This document shows positions 1 through 8,308 of a stretch of 64,000 nucleotides of DNA, one piece after another. The notes beneath the pieces were generated by a model. That model was not told the DNA's origin. It saw only the letters and a list, made by a program, of their open reading frames with translations, and did not search any database. Numbering within the stretch: position 1 is the stretch's first letter; every line of letters begins with the position of its first letter. Location of the stretch: assembly GCF_030717945.1 (NCBI RefSeq), contig NZ_JAVAIM010000002.1:1-64000 (forward strand), read 5' to 3'. Origin of the DNA: Qipengyuania profundimaris. GTDB lineage: Bacteria > Pseudomonadota > Alphaproteobacteria > Sphingomonadales > Sphingomonadaceae. The position numbers and the translations under genes are program-made.

Positions 1-61
1 CTTCGTCACTACGACGAAGCCCAAATCCTCCTTAAATCACAACCTCAAATCTGTGCCATAG

Positions 62-496
62 GTGCTGACGGGGGACACGCGCGGCGGCTTCACCACCAAA
101 CTCCACGCAAGATGCGATGCCAGAGGCTTGCCCCTCGGCTTCGTGCTGACACCGGGGCAGGCACACGATGTGCAGGGCTTCGCTCCGCTGTTCCGCATGC
201 TATCCGACCGGATCGAGGCCTTCCTGGCTGATCGGGGATACGATGCCGATGCGATCCGCGAAGAGATCGAGGCGGCGGGCGTCGAGGCGGTGATCCCGGC
301 CAAGGGCAACCGGCGCAATCCCGCCGGGCATGATCGCGCGAAATACAAGCGGCGCAACCTGATCGAGCGACTGTTCAATAAACTCAAGAACTGGCGACGC
401 GTTGCGACCCGCTACGACAAAACAAAGGAATCCTATCTCGGCTTCGTCGCGCTCGCCTCAGTCAAACTCTGGATACCCTTTGTCCACGAAACCTAG
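62..496 (+). mobile_element. IS5-family (IS427-like) transposase, 3' remnant
   Basis: This is the C-terminal half of a DDE transposase. It keeps the RGGFTTKLH entry motif, a catalytic Asp region (ADRGYDAD, about residue 57) and the IS5-type Y-R-E-K end signature (RRNLIERLFNKLKNWRR). An in-frame TAG at 59-61 lies just before the GTG, so the N-terminal half with the first catalytic Asp is absent here. It is therefore either the second frame of a two-ORF IS427-type element or a truncated copy. Its stop directly abuts the stop of the tetR gene. No complete terminal repeat could be placed, because the left part lies outside or is lost. The copy is very probably inactive alone. Confidence 0.8.
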
Positions 497-1129
497 TTAT
501 CGGTGAGCTTCACTAAAACTAGAAAGACCGGCGCCTGCAATGAAGAAATCCACTTGGTCGCGTAAACGCTGAGGTGTGTGATTAACTGCTATCCTATGGC
601 TGATCGCTTCTGCATGAAGATCGCTCACAAAAATGCCGAGAAACATTTCAGCCAGCATTGCAGGGCTGCCATGCATCGTCGCACCGTTCATTTTCCATGA
701 AACGAACATCTGTTCGACTGCTTGCCGGGTTCGGGTAGCGGTGCGCTCGAAAAAGACACGTGCGAATTCACGGTCACTGACACTGCGAGCGATCACAATG
801 CGAACCAGAGCGACGACCTCAGGCTCCAGGAAGTGTGAGTGCAATCCCTCTGCAAGACGCAGTAATATTGCTGGCGGGTCGCCTCCCTGTTCCAGTGCTT
901 CAGAAACAAGCGTTTCGCCCGAAGATGCTTTCTCCAAAACCACTGCCTCGAGCAGGCCGTCCTTGTTTCCGAAGAGCTTGTAGATCGTAGCCAGTGATCC
1001 CCCGGCGCGATCGACGATGTCGCCGAGTGTCGTACGTTCGAAACCTTGCTCGACGAAGAGGGTTCGAGCAGCCTCGATAATCGCGCGTTTCCGGCGGTCG
1101 AGACGGCAGAATTCGTCATGTTCGATCAT
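497..1129 (-). CDS. TetR/AcrR-family transcriptional repressor of the adjacent RND efflux operon
   Basis: The predicted protein has 210 residues. An N-terminal helix-turn-helix is visible (RAIIEAARTLFVEQGF, then TLGDIVDRAGGSLATIYKLFGNKDGLLEAV, about residues 14-65), followed by an all-helical ligand-binding half. I chose the ATG at 1129 (MIEHDEFC) because the longer reading upstream would cross the operator and is basic, unstructured sequence. The gene is divergent from the adaptor/pump/channel operon and shares a 95-bp intergenic region with a perfect palindrome, the classic acrR/mexR layout, so local repression of the pump is the likely role. Its last codons touch the IS remnant, so the C-terminus may have been altered by that insertion. 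The inducer is unknown. Confidence 0.85.
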   Translation of the reverse strand: MIEHDEFCRLDRRKRAIIEAARTLFVEQGFERTTLGDIVDRAGGSLATIYKLFGNKDGLLEAVVLEKASSGETLVSEALEQGGDPPAILLRLAEGLHSHFLEPEVVALVRIVIARSVSDREFARVFFERTATRTRQAVEQMFVSWKMNGATMHGSPAMLAEMFLGIFVSDLHAEAISHRIAVNHTPQRLRDQVDFFIAGAGLSSFSEAHR

Positions 1130-1153
1130 TTGACAGGGCTCTACGATAACGGG

Positions 1154-1182
1154 TTGCGTGGCAAGGGTGTAATACCTATTAC
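1154..1182 (+). promoter_or_regulatory. Candidate promoter of the efflux operon
   Basis: TTGCGT (1154-1159) and TATTAC (1177-1182) are 17 bp apart and sit 43 bp before the GTG of the adaptor gene. The operator palindrome covers the spacer and the -10 element, which is what a repressible promoter needs. Confidence 0.5.
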
Positions 1183-1185
1183 ACC
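1166..1185. promoter_or_regulatory. TetR operator palindrome
   Basis: GGTGTAATA-CC-TATTACACC is a perfect 9-bp inverted repeat with a 2-bp centre, between the divergent tetR and efflux genes. Its size and position match operators of TetR repressors. It is the obvious binding site for the product of 497-1129. Confidence 0.75.
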
Positions 1186-1224
1186 TTCGCACCTGCACAA
1201 AAGCTGACTGAAAGCCACTTCGCC

Positions 1225-2391
1225 GTGAAGCCCATCCTGGCCGGCCTGGCCGCCTGCCTCCTCCTCTCCGCCTGTTCGGCTGCCGATACGCCTCCGGAGC
1301 AGCAGCCAATCCCGGTCAAGACGGTTACCGTTGCCAGCGCCACGGTTCCCAACGTGATCGAACTGCCGGGCCGGGTCGAACCGGTGCGCGTTGCCGAAGT
1401 CCGCGCTCGCGTGACCGGCATCGTGCAGGAACGGCTCTATGAAGAAGGAACCGACGTTCGCGCGGGTCAGCCGCTGTTCCGGATCGATCCGCGCGAATTG
1501 CGGGCAAGCTATGCCCAGACACAGGCAGCACTGGCACGTGCGCGGGCCACCGCGGCGAACGCCAAGGCTGTCGTCGAGCGCTATCGCCCGCTGGTCGACG
1601 AGAATGCCATCAGCGGTCAGGAATATGACGCCGCGCTCGCCGCTTCGCGGGAAGCAGAGGCGAATGTCGCGCAGATCCGTGCGCAACTCGAATCGGCATC
1701 GCTCCAACTTGGCTACACCACCGTGCGTGCCCCGATCGGCGGGCGGGCCGGACGGGCACAGATTACCGAAGGCGCGCTTGTCAGTCAGCCGGAAGGCACG
1801 CTGATGACCCGGATCGAGCAGATTTCGCCGGTCTACGTTAGCTTCGCCCAGGCGGCTAGCGAAGTCCTCAGGTTGCGCCGGGCCATCGCCGCAGGCGAAA
1901 TCGAACTGGACGAAAACGACCGCGTCGAGGTGCGCCTGACCTTCAGCGACGGGACCGAATACCCGATTCCCGGCTATATCGACTTCCTTGCCTTCTCCGT
2001 CGATCAGCAGACAGGGACGGTAGAGTTACGAGCCGAGTTTCCCAATCCACAGCGGCTGCTGCTACCCGGCGAATTCGTGCGCGCCCAAATCTATGCCGGC
2101 GAGATACAGAACGGCCTGACCGTGCCGCAGCGCGCCGTTTCGCTCACCGAGGAGGGCGGGACGGTGTTCGTCGTCGATAGCGAAGGATTGGCTGCAATCC
2201 GCCCGATCCAGCTCGGCGCGATGGTCGATGGAAACTGGATCGTGGAGGGCGGCCTTCGCCCCGGCGATGTCGTCATCACCAGCAACCTGCAGAAAATCAG
2301 GCCGGGTGTGCCGGTGAAAGTCTCGAACACGCCGACCGGGCAGAACAAGCCTGCAAAAGCTCCCGCTCAAACCGATCGCGGGGCGCAATAG
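1225..2391 (+). CDS. RND efflux periplasmic adaptor (AcrA/MexA-type lipoprotein)
   Basis: This 388-residue membrane-fusion protein would bridge the inner-membrane pump and the outer-membrane channel. It starts with a lipoprotein signal (lipobox LSAC, Cys17) and then shows the biotinyl-lipoyl and hairpin signatures of the family (VTGIVQERLYEEGTDVRAGQPLFRID, then a coiled-coil ARARATAANAKAVVERY) and the beta-barrel part (QISPVYVSFAQ). The start is the GTG at 1225; no ATG gives a better signal peptide. Three bases separate its stop from the pump gene, so the two are co-translated. It is controlled by the divergent TetR protein. The drug spectrum cannot be read from sequence. Confidence 0.95.
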   Translation: MKPILAGLAACLLLSACSAADTPPEQQPIPVKTVTVASATVPNVIELPGRVEPVRVAEVRARVTGIVQERLYEEGTDVRAGQPLFRIDPRELRASYAQTQAALARARATAANAKAVVERYRPLVDENAISGQEYDAALAASREAEANVAQIRAQLESASLQLGYTTVRAPIGGRAGRAQITEGALVSQPEGTLMTRIEQISPVYVSFAQAASEVLRLRRAIAAGEIELDENDRVEVRLTFSDGTEYPIPGYIDFLAFSVDQQTGTVELRAEFPNPQRLLLPGEFVRAQIYAGEIQNGLTVPQRAVSLTEEGGTVFVVDSEGLAAIRPIQLGAMVDGNWIVEGGLRPGDVVITSNLQKIRPGVPVKVSNTPTGQNKPAKAPAQTDRGAQ

Positions 2392-2394
2392 ACC

Positions 2395-5300
2395 ATGGCG
2401 CGGTTCTTCATCGACAGGCCGATTTTTGCCTGGGTGGTTTCGCTCGGCATCCTGCTGGCGGGCTTTATCGCCCTGCGCGCACTTCCGATCGAACAGTATC
2501 CAGAGGTCGCCCCACCATCGCTGACCATCAGCGTCGTGTATCCCGGTGCGGACGCAGAGACGCTCGAACAGAACGTCACGCAGGTCATCGAGCAGCAGCT
2601 CAACGGGGTGGAGGGTTTCCTCTACATGTCCTCGTCCAGCGGGTCGAACGGAGCGGCGAGTATCACGCTGACCTTCGAGGCGGGTACCGACATCGATATC
2701 GCCCAGACCGAGGTGCAGAACCGCTTGAGCACGGTCGAGGCGCGCCTGCCTGAAGAGGTCCGGCGACAGGGTATCACCGTGCGCCAGGCGAACGCCGGCT
2801 TCCTGATGATCGTCGCGCTCACATCGGAAAGCGGCGACCTTACGACTACCGATCTGGGCAACATCGCTGCGAACCAGGTTGTGGACGAGTTGCGCCGGGT
2901 GACCGGTGTGGGCGATGTCACGCTCTTCGGTTCGCAATATGCCATGCGCATCTGGCTAGATCCCGAAGCGCTGGCAGCCTACAACCTGTCCCCAAGCGCA
3001 GTACTTGCCGCCATCCGCGAGCAGAATTCGCAGACCGCCGGCGGCTCGATCGGCGCCCGGCCGCTCGCCGATGGGCAACAGATCAGCGCGACCATCTCGA
3101 CCGAAGGCCGGTTCACCACCGTCGAAGAGTTCGAGAACATCATTCTTCGCGCCAATTCCGGCGCGGCAGTGGTAAGGCTTGGCGAGGTTGCGCGCGTCGA
3201 AATCGGTGCGCAAAGCTACGCCACTTCCACCACTCTCAACGGACAACCCATGGCGGGGATGGCGATCCAGTTGGGGACCGGTGCCAACGCGCTTGCCGCT
3301 GCAGGGGGCGTGAAGGAGCGTCTCGCCGAAATCGCGCCCGGTCTTCCGGGAGACGTAAGCTGGTCGATCCCTTACGATACGACGCCTTTCGTTCAGGCTT
3401 CGGTGGAAGAAGTGGTGAAGACCTTGGTCGAGGCCATGGTGCTGGTCTTCCTCGTCATGTTCCTGTTCCTGCAGAACTGGCGAGCGACACTGATACCGAC
3501 ACTGGTAGTTCCGATTGCCCTGGCAGGCGCCTGTCTCGGTTTGTGGTTGTTCGGCTTTTCGATCAACGTGCTCTCGCTCTTCGGAATGGTCCTAGCGATC
3601 GGTATCCTGGTCGATGATGCGATCGTGGTGATCGAGAATGTCGAGCGCATCATGCGTGAAGAAGGCCTCCCGCCCCTGCAGGCGACCCGCAAGGCAATGG
3701 GCCAGATCACCGGAGCGATCATCGGCATCACGCTGGTGCTGATCGCGGTTTTCGTGCCGATGGCCTTCTTCCCCGGCTCCACCGGGGGTATCTATCGTCA
3801 GTTCTCGGTTACGCTTGCCATTGCCATTTTCTTCTCGGCGTTCCTGGCGCTTTCCCTGACGCCGGCACTTTGCGCCACCTTCCTGAAGCCGATCGCTAAA
3901 GGTCATGGGGAGGGCGGGCAGGTTGCGGTCGATACCGAAGCCGAAATGCAACCCGGCTGGCGAGGACGCGTCGCCCAAGTGCGCAACAAGGCCGCCCGAT
4001 TCTTTGGCCGGTTCAATCGCTGGTTCGCGCGGATGCAGGAGAAGTACGGCCGGGCCAATGACCGCATCCTGTCGCGGCCATGGCGCGGTTTCGCCGTATT
4101 TCTGGCTCTGGGCGCAGTAACGATTCTGCTGTTCATGCGCCTCCCGTCTGCCTTTCTGCCGACGGAGGACCAGGGGTTCCTCATCACCGCAGTTCAGGCG
4201 CCGCCGGGAGCGACGCAGGAGCGCACCGACGAAGCTCTGGAGCCGATCGAGGATTTCTGGTTGGCTCGCGAAGAGGTGGAAAACCTCGTTGTCGTGCGCG
4301 GATTCAGTTTCTTCGGTCAGGGTCAGAACAATGCGATCATGTTCGCGTCGTTCAAGCCATGGGAAGAGCGTACCGCCGAAGGAAGCGGCGCGGCCGAAAT
4401 CCTCGGCCAGGCGATGGGCACTTTCAGCCAGTTGGACAGCGCGATCGCATTCGTAATCCAGCCACCGGCGATCCAGTCGCTCGGGCAGGCAAGCGGCTTT
4501 ACGCTGAAACTGCAGGATCGCGCAGGTCTTGGTCGTGAGACGTTGACGGCGGCGCGCGACCAATTGCTCGGCATGGCGTCGCAAAGCCCGATGATCGCCA
4601 ACCTGCGACCCGAAGATCAGGGACCAAGCCCGCAGCTCGCGCTCGAGATCGACCGCGTCCAGGCACGGGCGCTTGGGCTCTCGCTTACCGATGTTAACGC
4701 GGCACTGTCGATCACCTTTGGCTCGGCCTATGCCAACGACTTCAACCGCGACGGGCGTGTCTTGCAGGTGCTCGTCCAAGCGGACGCGCCTTATCGCATG
4801 AGCCCCGAAGACGTGCTGTCGCTGCGTATTCCGAACGCGGAGGGGCAGCTTGTGCCGTTCAGCGCCTTCGCCACTGCGGACTGGTCGGCAGCTCCGGCCA
4901 GCCTTGCACGCTACAACGGTTACCCCGCCATGACCCTTTCCGGCATGGCTGCTCCCGGTGAATCGTCCGGTGCTGCACTCGCGGAAATGGAACGTCTGGC
5001 GGAGCAACTGCCGCAGGGGATCGGCTATGAATGGACGGGTATCTCTTACGAGGAAAAGCAGGCCGGCGGGCAGATTGGCCTGCTGCTCGGCCTGTCGGTC
5101 GTTGTGGTATTCCTTGTGCTTGCGGCGCTCTACGAAAGCTGGGCTGTTCCTCTCGCGGTGCTCTTGATCGTGCCCATGGGCGTACTCGGTGCGGTGTTGT
5201 TCTCGATGCTGCGCGGTCTTTCGGCGGACGTCTATTTTAATGTCGGATTGATCACGATCATCGGACTCGCGGCAAAGAACGCAATCCTCATCGTTGAATT

Positions 5301-5649
5301 CGCCATTGAGGAAGAAGAACGTGGCCTAAGGCGGATTGATGCAGTGAAAGCGGCCGCTCGCCTGCGCCTGCGTCCGATCATCATGACCTCGCTGGCATTC
5401 ACTATGGGTATGGTTCCGCTCGTGCTCGCGAGTGGTGCCGGGGCCGCAAGTCGCATCGCGGTTGGTACCGGAGTGATGGGAGGAATGATCGCCGCGACCG
5501 TGCTCGGTATCTTCCTGATCCCGATGCTGTATCTCCTGGTGCGGCGAAACGTCAGCCGCAAGCAGCCTGTCGCAACCGGCGGTCATGAAGGCGATACAGA
5601 CCCAGTCGAGAAATCCGGTCCTGCAATCGAAGAAGGGCGCGCTCCATGA
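2395..5649 (+). CDS. RND multidrug efflux pump, HAE1 family (AcrB/MexB-like)
   Basis: The protein has 1,084 residues, slightly longer than AcrB. It begins with the typical MARFFIDRPIFAWV and has two six-helix repeats, each after a first helix and a large periplasmic porter loop. The proton-relay residues are visible: the Asp pair in GILVDDAIVVIENV (helix 4) and the Lys in GLAAKNAILIVEFA (helix 10). An unusually long hydrophilic linker lies between the halves (about residues 500-560, HGEGGQVAVDTEAEMQ and following). It would act as a proton/drug antiporter trimer in the inner membrane. Its stop overlaps the next gene's start (ATGA). Confidence 0.96.
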   Translation: MARFFIDRPIFAWVVSLGILLAGFIALRALPIEQYPEVAPPSLTISVVYPGADAETLEQNVTQVIEQQLNGVEGFLYMSSSSGSNGAASITLTFEAGTDIDIAQTEVQNRLSTVEARLPEEVRRQGITVRQANAGFLMIVALTSESGDLTTTDLGNIAANQVVDELRRVTGVGDVTLFGSQYAMRIWLDPEALAAYNLSPSAVLAAIREQNSQTAGGSIGARPLADGQQISATISTEGRFTTVEEFENIILRANSGAAVVRLGEVARVEIGAQSYATSTTLNGQPMAGMAIQLGTGANALAAAGGVKERLAEIAPGLPGDVSWSIPYDTTPFVQASVEEVVKTLVEAMVLVFLVMFLFLQNWRATLIPTLVVPIALAGACLGLWLFGFSINVLSLFGMVLAIGILVDDAIVVIENVERIMREEGLPPLQATRKAMGQITGAIIGITLVLIAVFVPMAFFPGSTGGIYRQFSVTLAIAIFFSAFLALSLTPALCATFLKPIAKGHGEGGQVAVDTEAEMQPGWRGRVAQVRNKAARFFGRFNRWFARMQEKYGRANDRILSRPWRGFAVFLALGAVTILLFMRLPSAFLPTEDQGFLITAVQAPPGATQERTDEALEPIEDFWLAREEVENLVVVRGFSFFGQGQNNAIMFASFKPWEERTAEGSGAAEILGQAMGTFSQLDSAIAFVIQPPAIQSLGQASGFTLKLQDRAGLGRETLTAARDQLLGMASQSPMIANLRPEDQGPSPQLALEIDRVQARALGLSLTDVNAALSITFGSAYANDFNRDGRVLQVLVQADAPYRMSPEDVLSLRIPNAEGQLVPFSAFATADWSAAPASLARYNGYPAMTLSGMAAPGESSGAALAEMERLAEQLPQGIGYEWTGISYEEKQAGGQIGLLLGLSVVVVFLVLAALYESWAVPLAVLLIVPMGVLGAVLFSMLRGLSADVYFNVGLITIIGLAAKNAILIVEFAIEEEERGLRRIDAVKAAARLRLRPIIMTSLAFTMGMVPLVLASGAGAASRIAVGTGVMGGMIAATVLGIFLIPMLYLLVRRNVSRKQPVATGGHEGDTDPVEKSGPAIEEGRAP

Positions 5650-7115
5650 CGCGATCGACGAGAAAGCTGGCCGCTCTGGCGATCGGTTCCAGTCTGCTTG
5701 CCAGCTGCGCGAGCATGGCCCCCGAGCACTCCCGCCCCGAGGCAGCCACCGCGCCTGCCTTCGATGCCGAGTACGGACCGGACGGGACAGTCGTCGCATC
5801 GCAATTGTCCTATCGCGAGTGGTTCGGTGACCCGCGATTGGAGCAACTCATCGCGAGTGCGCTTGAAAACAACCGCGATCTCCTCGCCGCAACGGCAAGG
5901 GTCGAACAGGCCCGTGCGCGCTATCGGATAGAAGATAGCCGGCAATTGCCGGCGCTGGTTGGAGATGGCAGCGCCGTACGGACGAGGCAGCCGCTCTCGA
6001 CCAATCCGGCGCTGGACACCGGGGATGTCGAAGGTGCCCCCGACTCAGTCACCTTCAACCGCTTTGATGTGGGCGTAGGGGTTACCTCTTTCGAGCTCGA
6101 TTTCTGGGGGCGAATTGCCAGTTTGAGCGAAGCTGCCCGCGCGGAATATCTGGCCACGGCTGCCGCGCAGCGGGCCTTCTACCTTTCGCTCATCGCCGAC
6201 ACCGCCAACACCTATTTCGAGATCGTGGAAACCGAGGAGCAGATCGCGCTGGCCCAGGCGACCGCCGAAAGCAGGCGCGAAGGTTTGCGGATCGCACGGC
6301 TACGCCTTGAAAATGGGGTGACCTCGGCACTTCCATACCGGCAGGCCGAGACCTTGCTGACGCAGGCGGAACAGCAATTGGCAAGCGAACGACTGGCCTT
6401 GGCGCAACTGCGCAACCAGCTCGCCGTTCTGGTGGGCGGGACCATACCCGAAACTTTGCCAGAAGGCGTATCTCTTGCCGAGCAGGGTGACGAGCGCAGG
6501 CTTGCGGCTAGATTGCCGTCAGATCTCCTGCTGGTGCGCCCGGACATTATCGCTGCCGAAGAACAGCTACGTGCTGCGCGCGCGAATATCGCGGCTGCTC
6601 GCGCGGCCTTCTTCCCGACCATTTCGCTCACCGGAAGTGCAGGACTGTCCTCGAACAGTCTCGACGGCCTGTTTTCGAGCGATGGGCTGGGCTGGAGTTT
6701 TGGGCCGTCCATATCTCTGCCGATTTTCGACTGGGGAGCACGCGAGGCCGATCTCGATCTGGCGCAGGCGCTCGAAGTCGAACAGGTCGCGAACTACGAC
6801 CGCACCGTTCAGAACGCCTTCCGCGAGGTATCGGATGCGCTGGCAGGGAGGCGCTATCTCGCCGAACAATTGATGACCCTCGAAACCTCGGTAGAGGCGC
6901 AGCAGCAGATCGCCCGCATTGCCCGGTTACGCTACCGCGAAGGAGTGGCAGACTATCTCGAGGTCCTCGACGCCGAACGCAATCTGTTCAGCGCTCAGCA
7001 ACAGCTTCTTGCCGTTCAGCGTGCTTGGTTGCAAAATCGTGCGACGCTGTTCGTTGCCCTCGGCGGCGGCGCCAATCCCAGCATTAAGCACAGGCCGCTT
7101 CCGATGGTTCGATAG
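5646..7115 (+). CDS. Outer-membrane efflux channel lipoprotein (OprM/NodT type)
   Basis: The protein has 489 residues with a lipoprotein signal peptide (LASC, Cys21) and two repeated outer-membrane efflux domains rich in helical coiled coil (for example LIASALENNRDLLAATARVEQARARYR near residue 75 and RYREGVADYLEVLDAERNL near residue 430). It closes the tripartite pump as the TolC-like exit duct. The ATG lies inside the pump's stop codon, so it is translationally coupled. No terminator is obvious after it; the next gene begins 84 bp downstream with its own good ribosome-binding site (AAGGAGACG). Confidence 0.95.
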   Translation: MTRSTRKLAALAIGSSLLASCASMAPEHSRPEAATAPAFDAEYGPDGTVVASQLSYREWFGDPRLEQLIASALENNRDLLAATARVEQARARYRIEDSRQLPALVGDGSAVRTRQPLSTNPALDTGDVEGAPDSVTFNRFDVGVGVTSFELDFWGRIASLSEAARAEYLATAAAQRAFYLSLIADTANTYFEIVETEEQIALAQATAESRREGLRIARLRLENGVTSALPYRQAETLLTQAEQQLASERLALAQLRNQLAVLVGGTIPETLPEGVSLAEQGDERRLAARLPSDLLLVRPDIIAAEEQLRAARANIAAARAAFFPTISLTGSAGLSSNSLDGLFSSDGLGWSFGPSISLPIFDWGAREADLDLAQALEVEQVANYDRTVQNAFREVSDALAGRRYLAEQLMTLETSVEAQQQIARIARLRYREGVADYLEVLDAERNLFSAQQQLLAVQRAWLQNRATLFVALGGGANPSIKHRPLPMVR

Positions 7116-7199
7116 CCAAAAGCAGCCTGTCCGCTTTCGGCCCAAGTCGCGCAGCTCCAGCGTTCCTCATTCGGCCAATCGCGGCCAAGGAGACGAACG

Positions 7200-7832
7200 A
7201 TGGGATACTCAAGATTTGACGCCGCTGTGCAGGCACGTGCGGCTTGGAATGCCGGCAAGAATGTGGGCACTAAGCGCCCCCTCACACAAAAGCAGATTTG
7301 GGCGATCCGCTTCCATCTCGACCGCGAAGGGCTGTTGAGGGACAAGGCCCTCTTCGATCTCGCTATCGACAGTAAACTGCGAGGCTGTGATCTGGTCAAG
7401 ATCAGGATCGGCGACGTCGTAGCTGGGGCTGACATCCGCAACCGAGCGACTGTTATCCAACAAAAGACCAGCCGACCGGTTCAATTCGAAATTACCGCAG
7501 ACGTGCGCACCACTCTGATTGCTTGGCTGGAGCGGCGTGGTGGGTCCGTGAACGAATATCTCTTCCCGAGCCGCGTCGATCGCCAAGGCCACATGAGCAC
7601 CCGTCAATACGCGCGCCTGGTCGACGAATGGGTGACCGCCATCGGGTTGCGTAAGGCCGAGTACGGCACGCACTCACTGCGTCGGACAAAGGCGGCCATG
7701 ATCTACCGCGCTACAGGTAACATCGGGGCAATTCAGATCCTGCTTGGTCATACCAAGATTGAAAATACCGTCCGCTACCTTGGGGTCGACGTAGAGGATG
7801 CTCTCCTACTCGCCGAGCGAACGGAGATCTGA
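7200..7832 (+). CDS. Small tyrosine-type site-specific recombinase
   Basis: The protein has 210 residues and is essentially a bare catalytic domain of the phage-integrase family. The conserved set is present: Arg in SKLRGCDL (about residue 61), His-x-x-Arg in THSLRRTK (about 158-161), His in LLGHTKIENTV (about 184) and the nucleophile Tyr in VRYLG (about 193). It lacks the N-terminal core-binding (SAM-like) domain of full integrases. Such short recombinases are common on sphingomonad plasmids and islands. Its job here (resolution, invertase or relic integration) cannot be decided. It is in the same direction as the efflux operon but probably separately expressed. Confidence 0.85.
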   Translation: MGYSRFDAAVQARAAWNAGKNVGTKRPLTQKQIWAIRFHLDREGLLRDKALFDLAIDSKLRGCDLVKIRIGDVVAGADIRNRATVIQQKTSRPVQFEITADVRTTLIAWLERRGGSVNEYLFPSRVDRQGHMSTRQYARLVDEWVTAIGLRKAEYGTHSLRRTKAAMIYRATGNIGAIQILLGHTKIENTVRYLGVDVEDALLLAERTEI

Positions 7833-8183
7833 CTCTGGGAGCGGTCGGTCAGCAGAAGTTGATCGACCGCTTCAGGGTCGAGCCTAAGCAGGTTGCCTTG
7901 GCCGATATGGGGTGGAAAGCGGACGCAGTGCAGGGACGAAATCACCCTCACTGTCCTCGACAACTGCCTGCGTCAAATCAATGCTCGAGAGTTAGCATTA
8001 CAGCTTGCGTTGTTTATGTATCCTCGCGTCGGTCCTTCAGGCTCCTTCGCTGTGCTTCTCGACGTTCGCCCTCCACCAAGTACAACCGGCTAAACTGACG
8101 TCGCTCCGCTTGGCGGCGGTCAGTGGCTTCGCGGCGTTCACGATCGTCCCCAGTCATATCCAGTTGCTCCTTCACCTGCCTAT
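7833..8183. other. Non-coding stretch after the recombinase gene
   Basis: No convincing gene was found. An inverted repeat AGCGGTCG (7840-7847) / CGACCGCT (7864-7871) lies just after the recombinase stop. It has no T-run and could be a weak terminator or a recombination site. The rest carries only short open frames without family signatures. Confidence 0.4.
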
Positions 8184-8308
8184 TTAATCCAGTCGAGCTG
8201 CAATTTGATCGATAATCACGTCAGCTACAGGACGATGGAATCGCACGCCGAAATCTGTTCCCAGTTTGCGCACAATCTCGCCTGAAGTGTAGGTGTCGTC
8301 TGTGAGTT
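8184..8308 (-). pseudogene. PilZ-domain gene, 3' part separated by an IS
   Basis: This minus-strand segment encodes the last 39 residues of a PilZ protein, including GEIVRKLGTDFGVRF and HRPVADVIIDQIA, the usual C-terminal strands and helix, ending at the TAA at 8184-8186. It is cut off from its 5' part (9617-9780) by the IS at 8309-9616. Removing the IS and one copy of the AGTT duplication joins the two parts in frame (...VLQL + TDDTYTSGEIV...), giving a complete protein of about 94 residues. The fragment has no start of its own. Confidence 0.8.

Noticed and set aside
1-19. A short hairpin CTTCGTC-N5-GACGAAG at the window edge
   Set aside because: It has no T-run and no gene context, since the sequence to the left is unknown. 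It is not enough to call a terminator or IS end.
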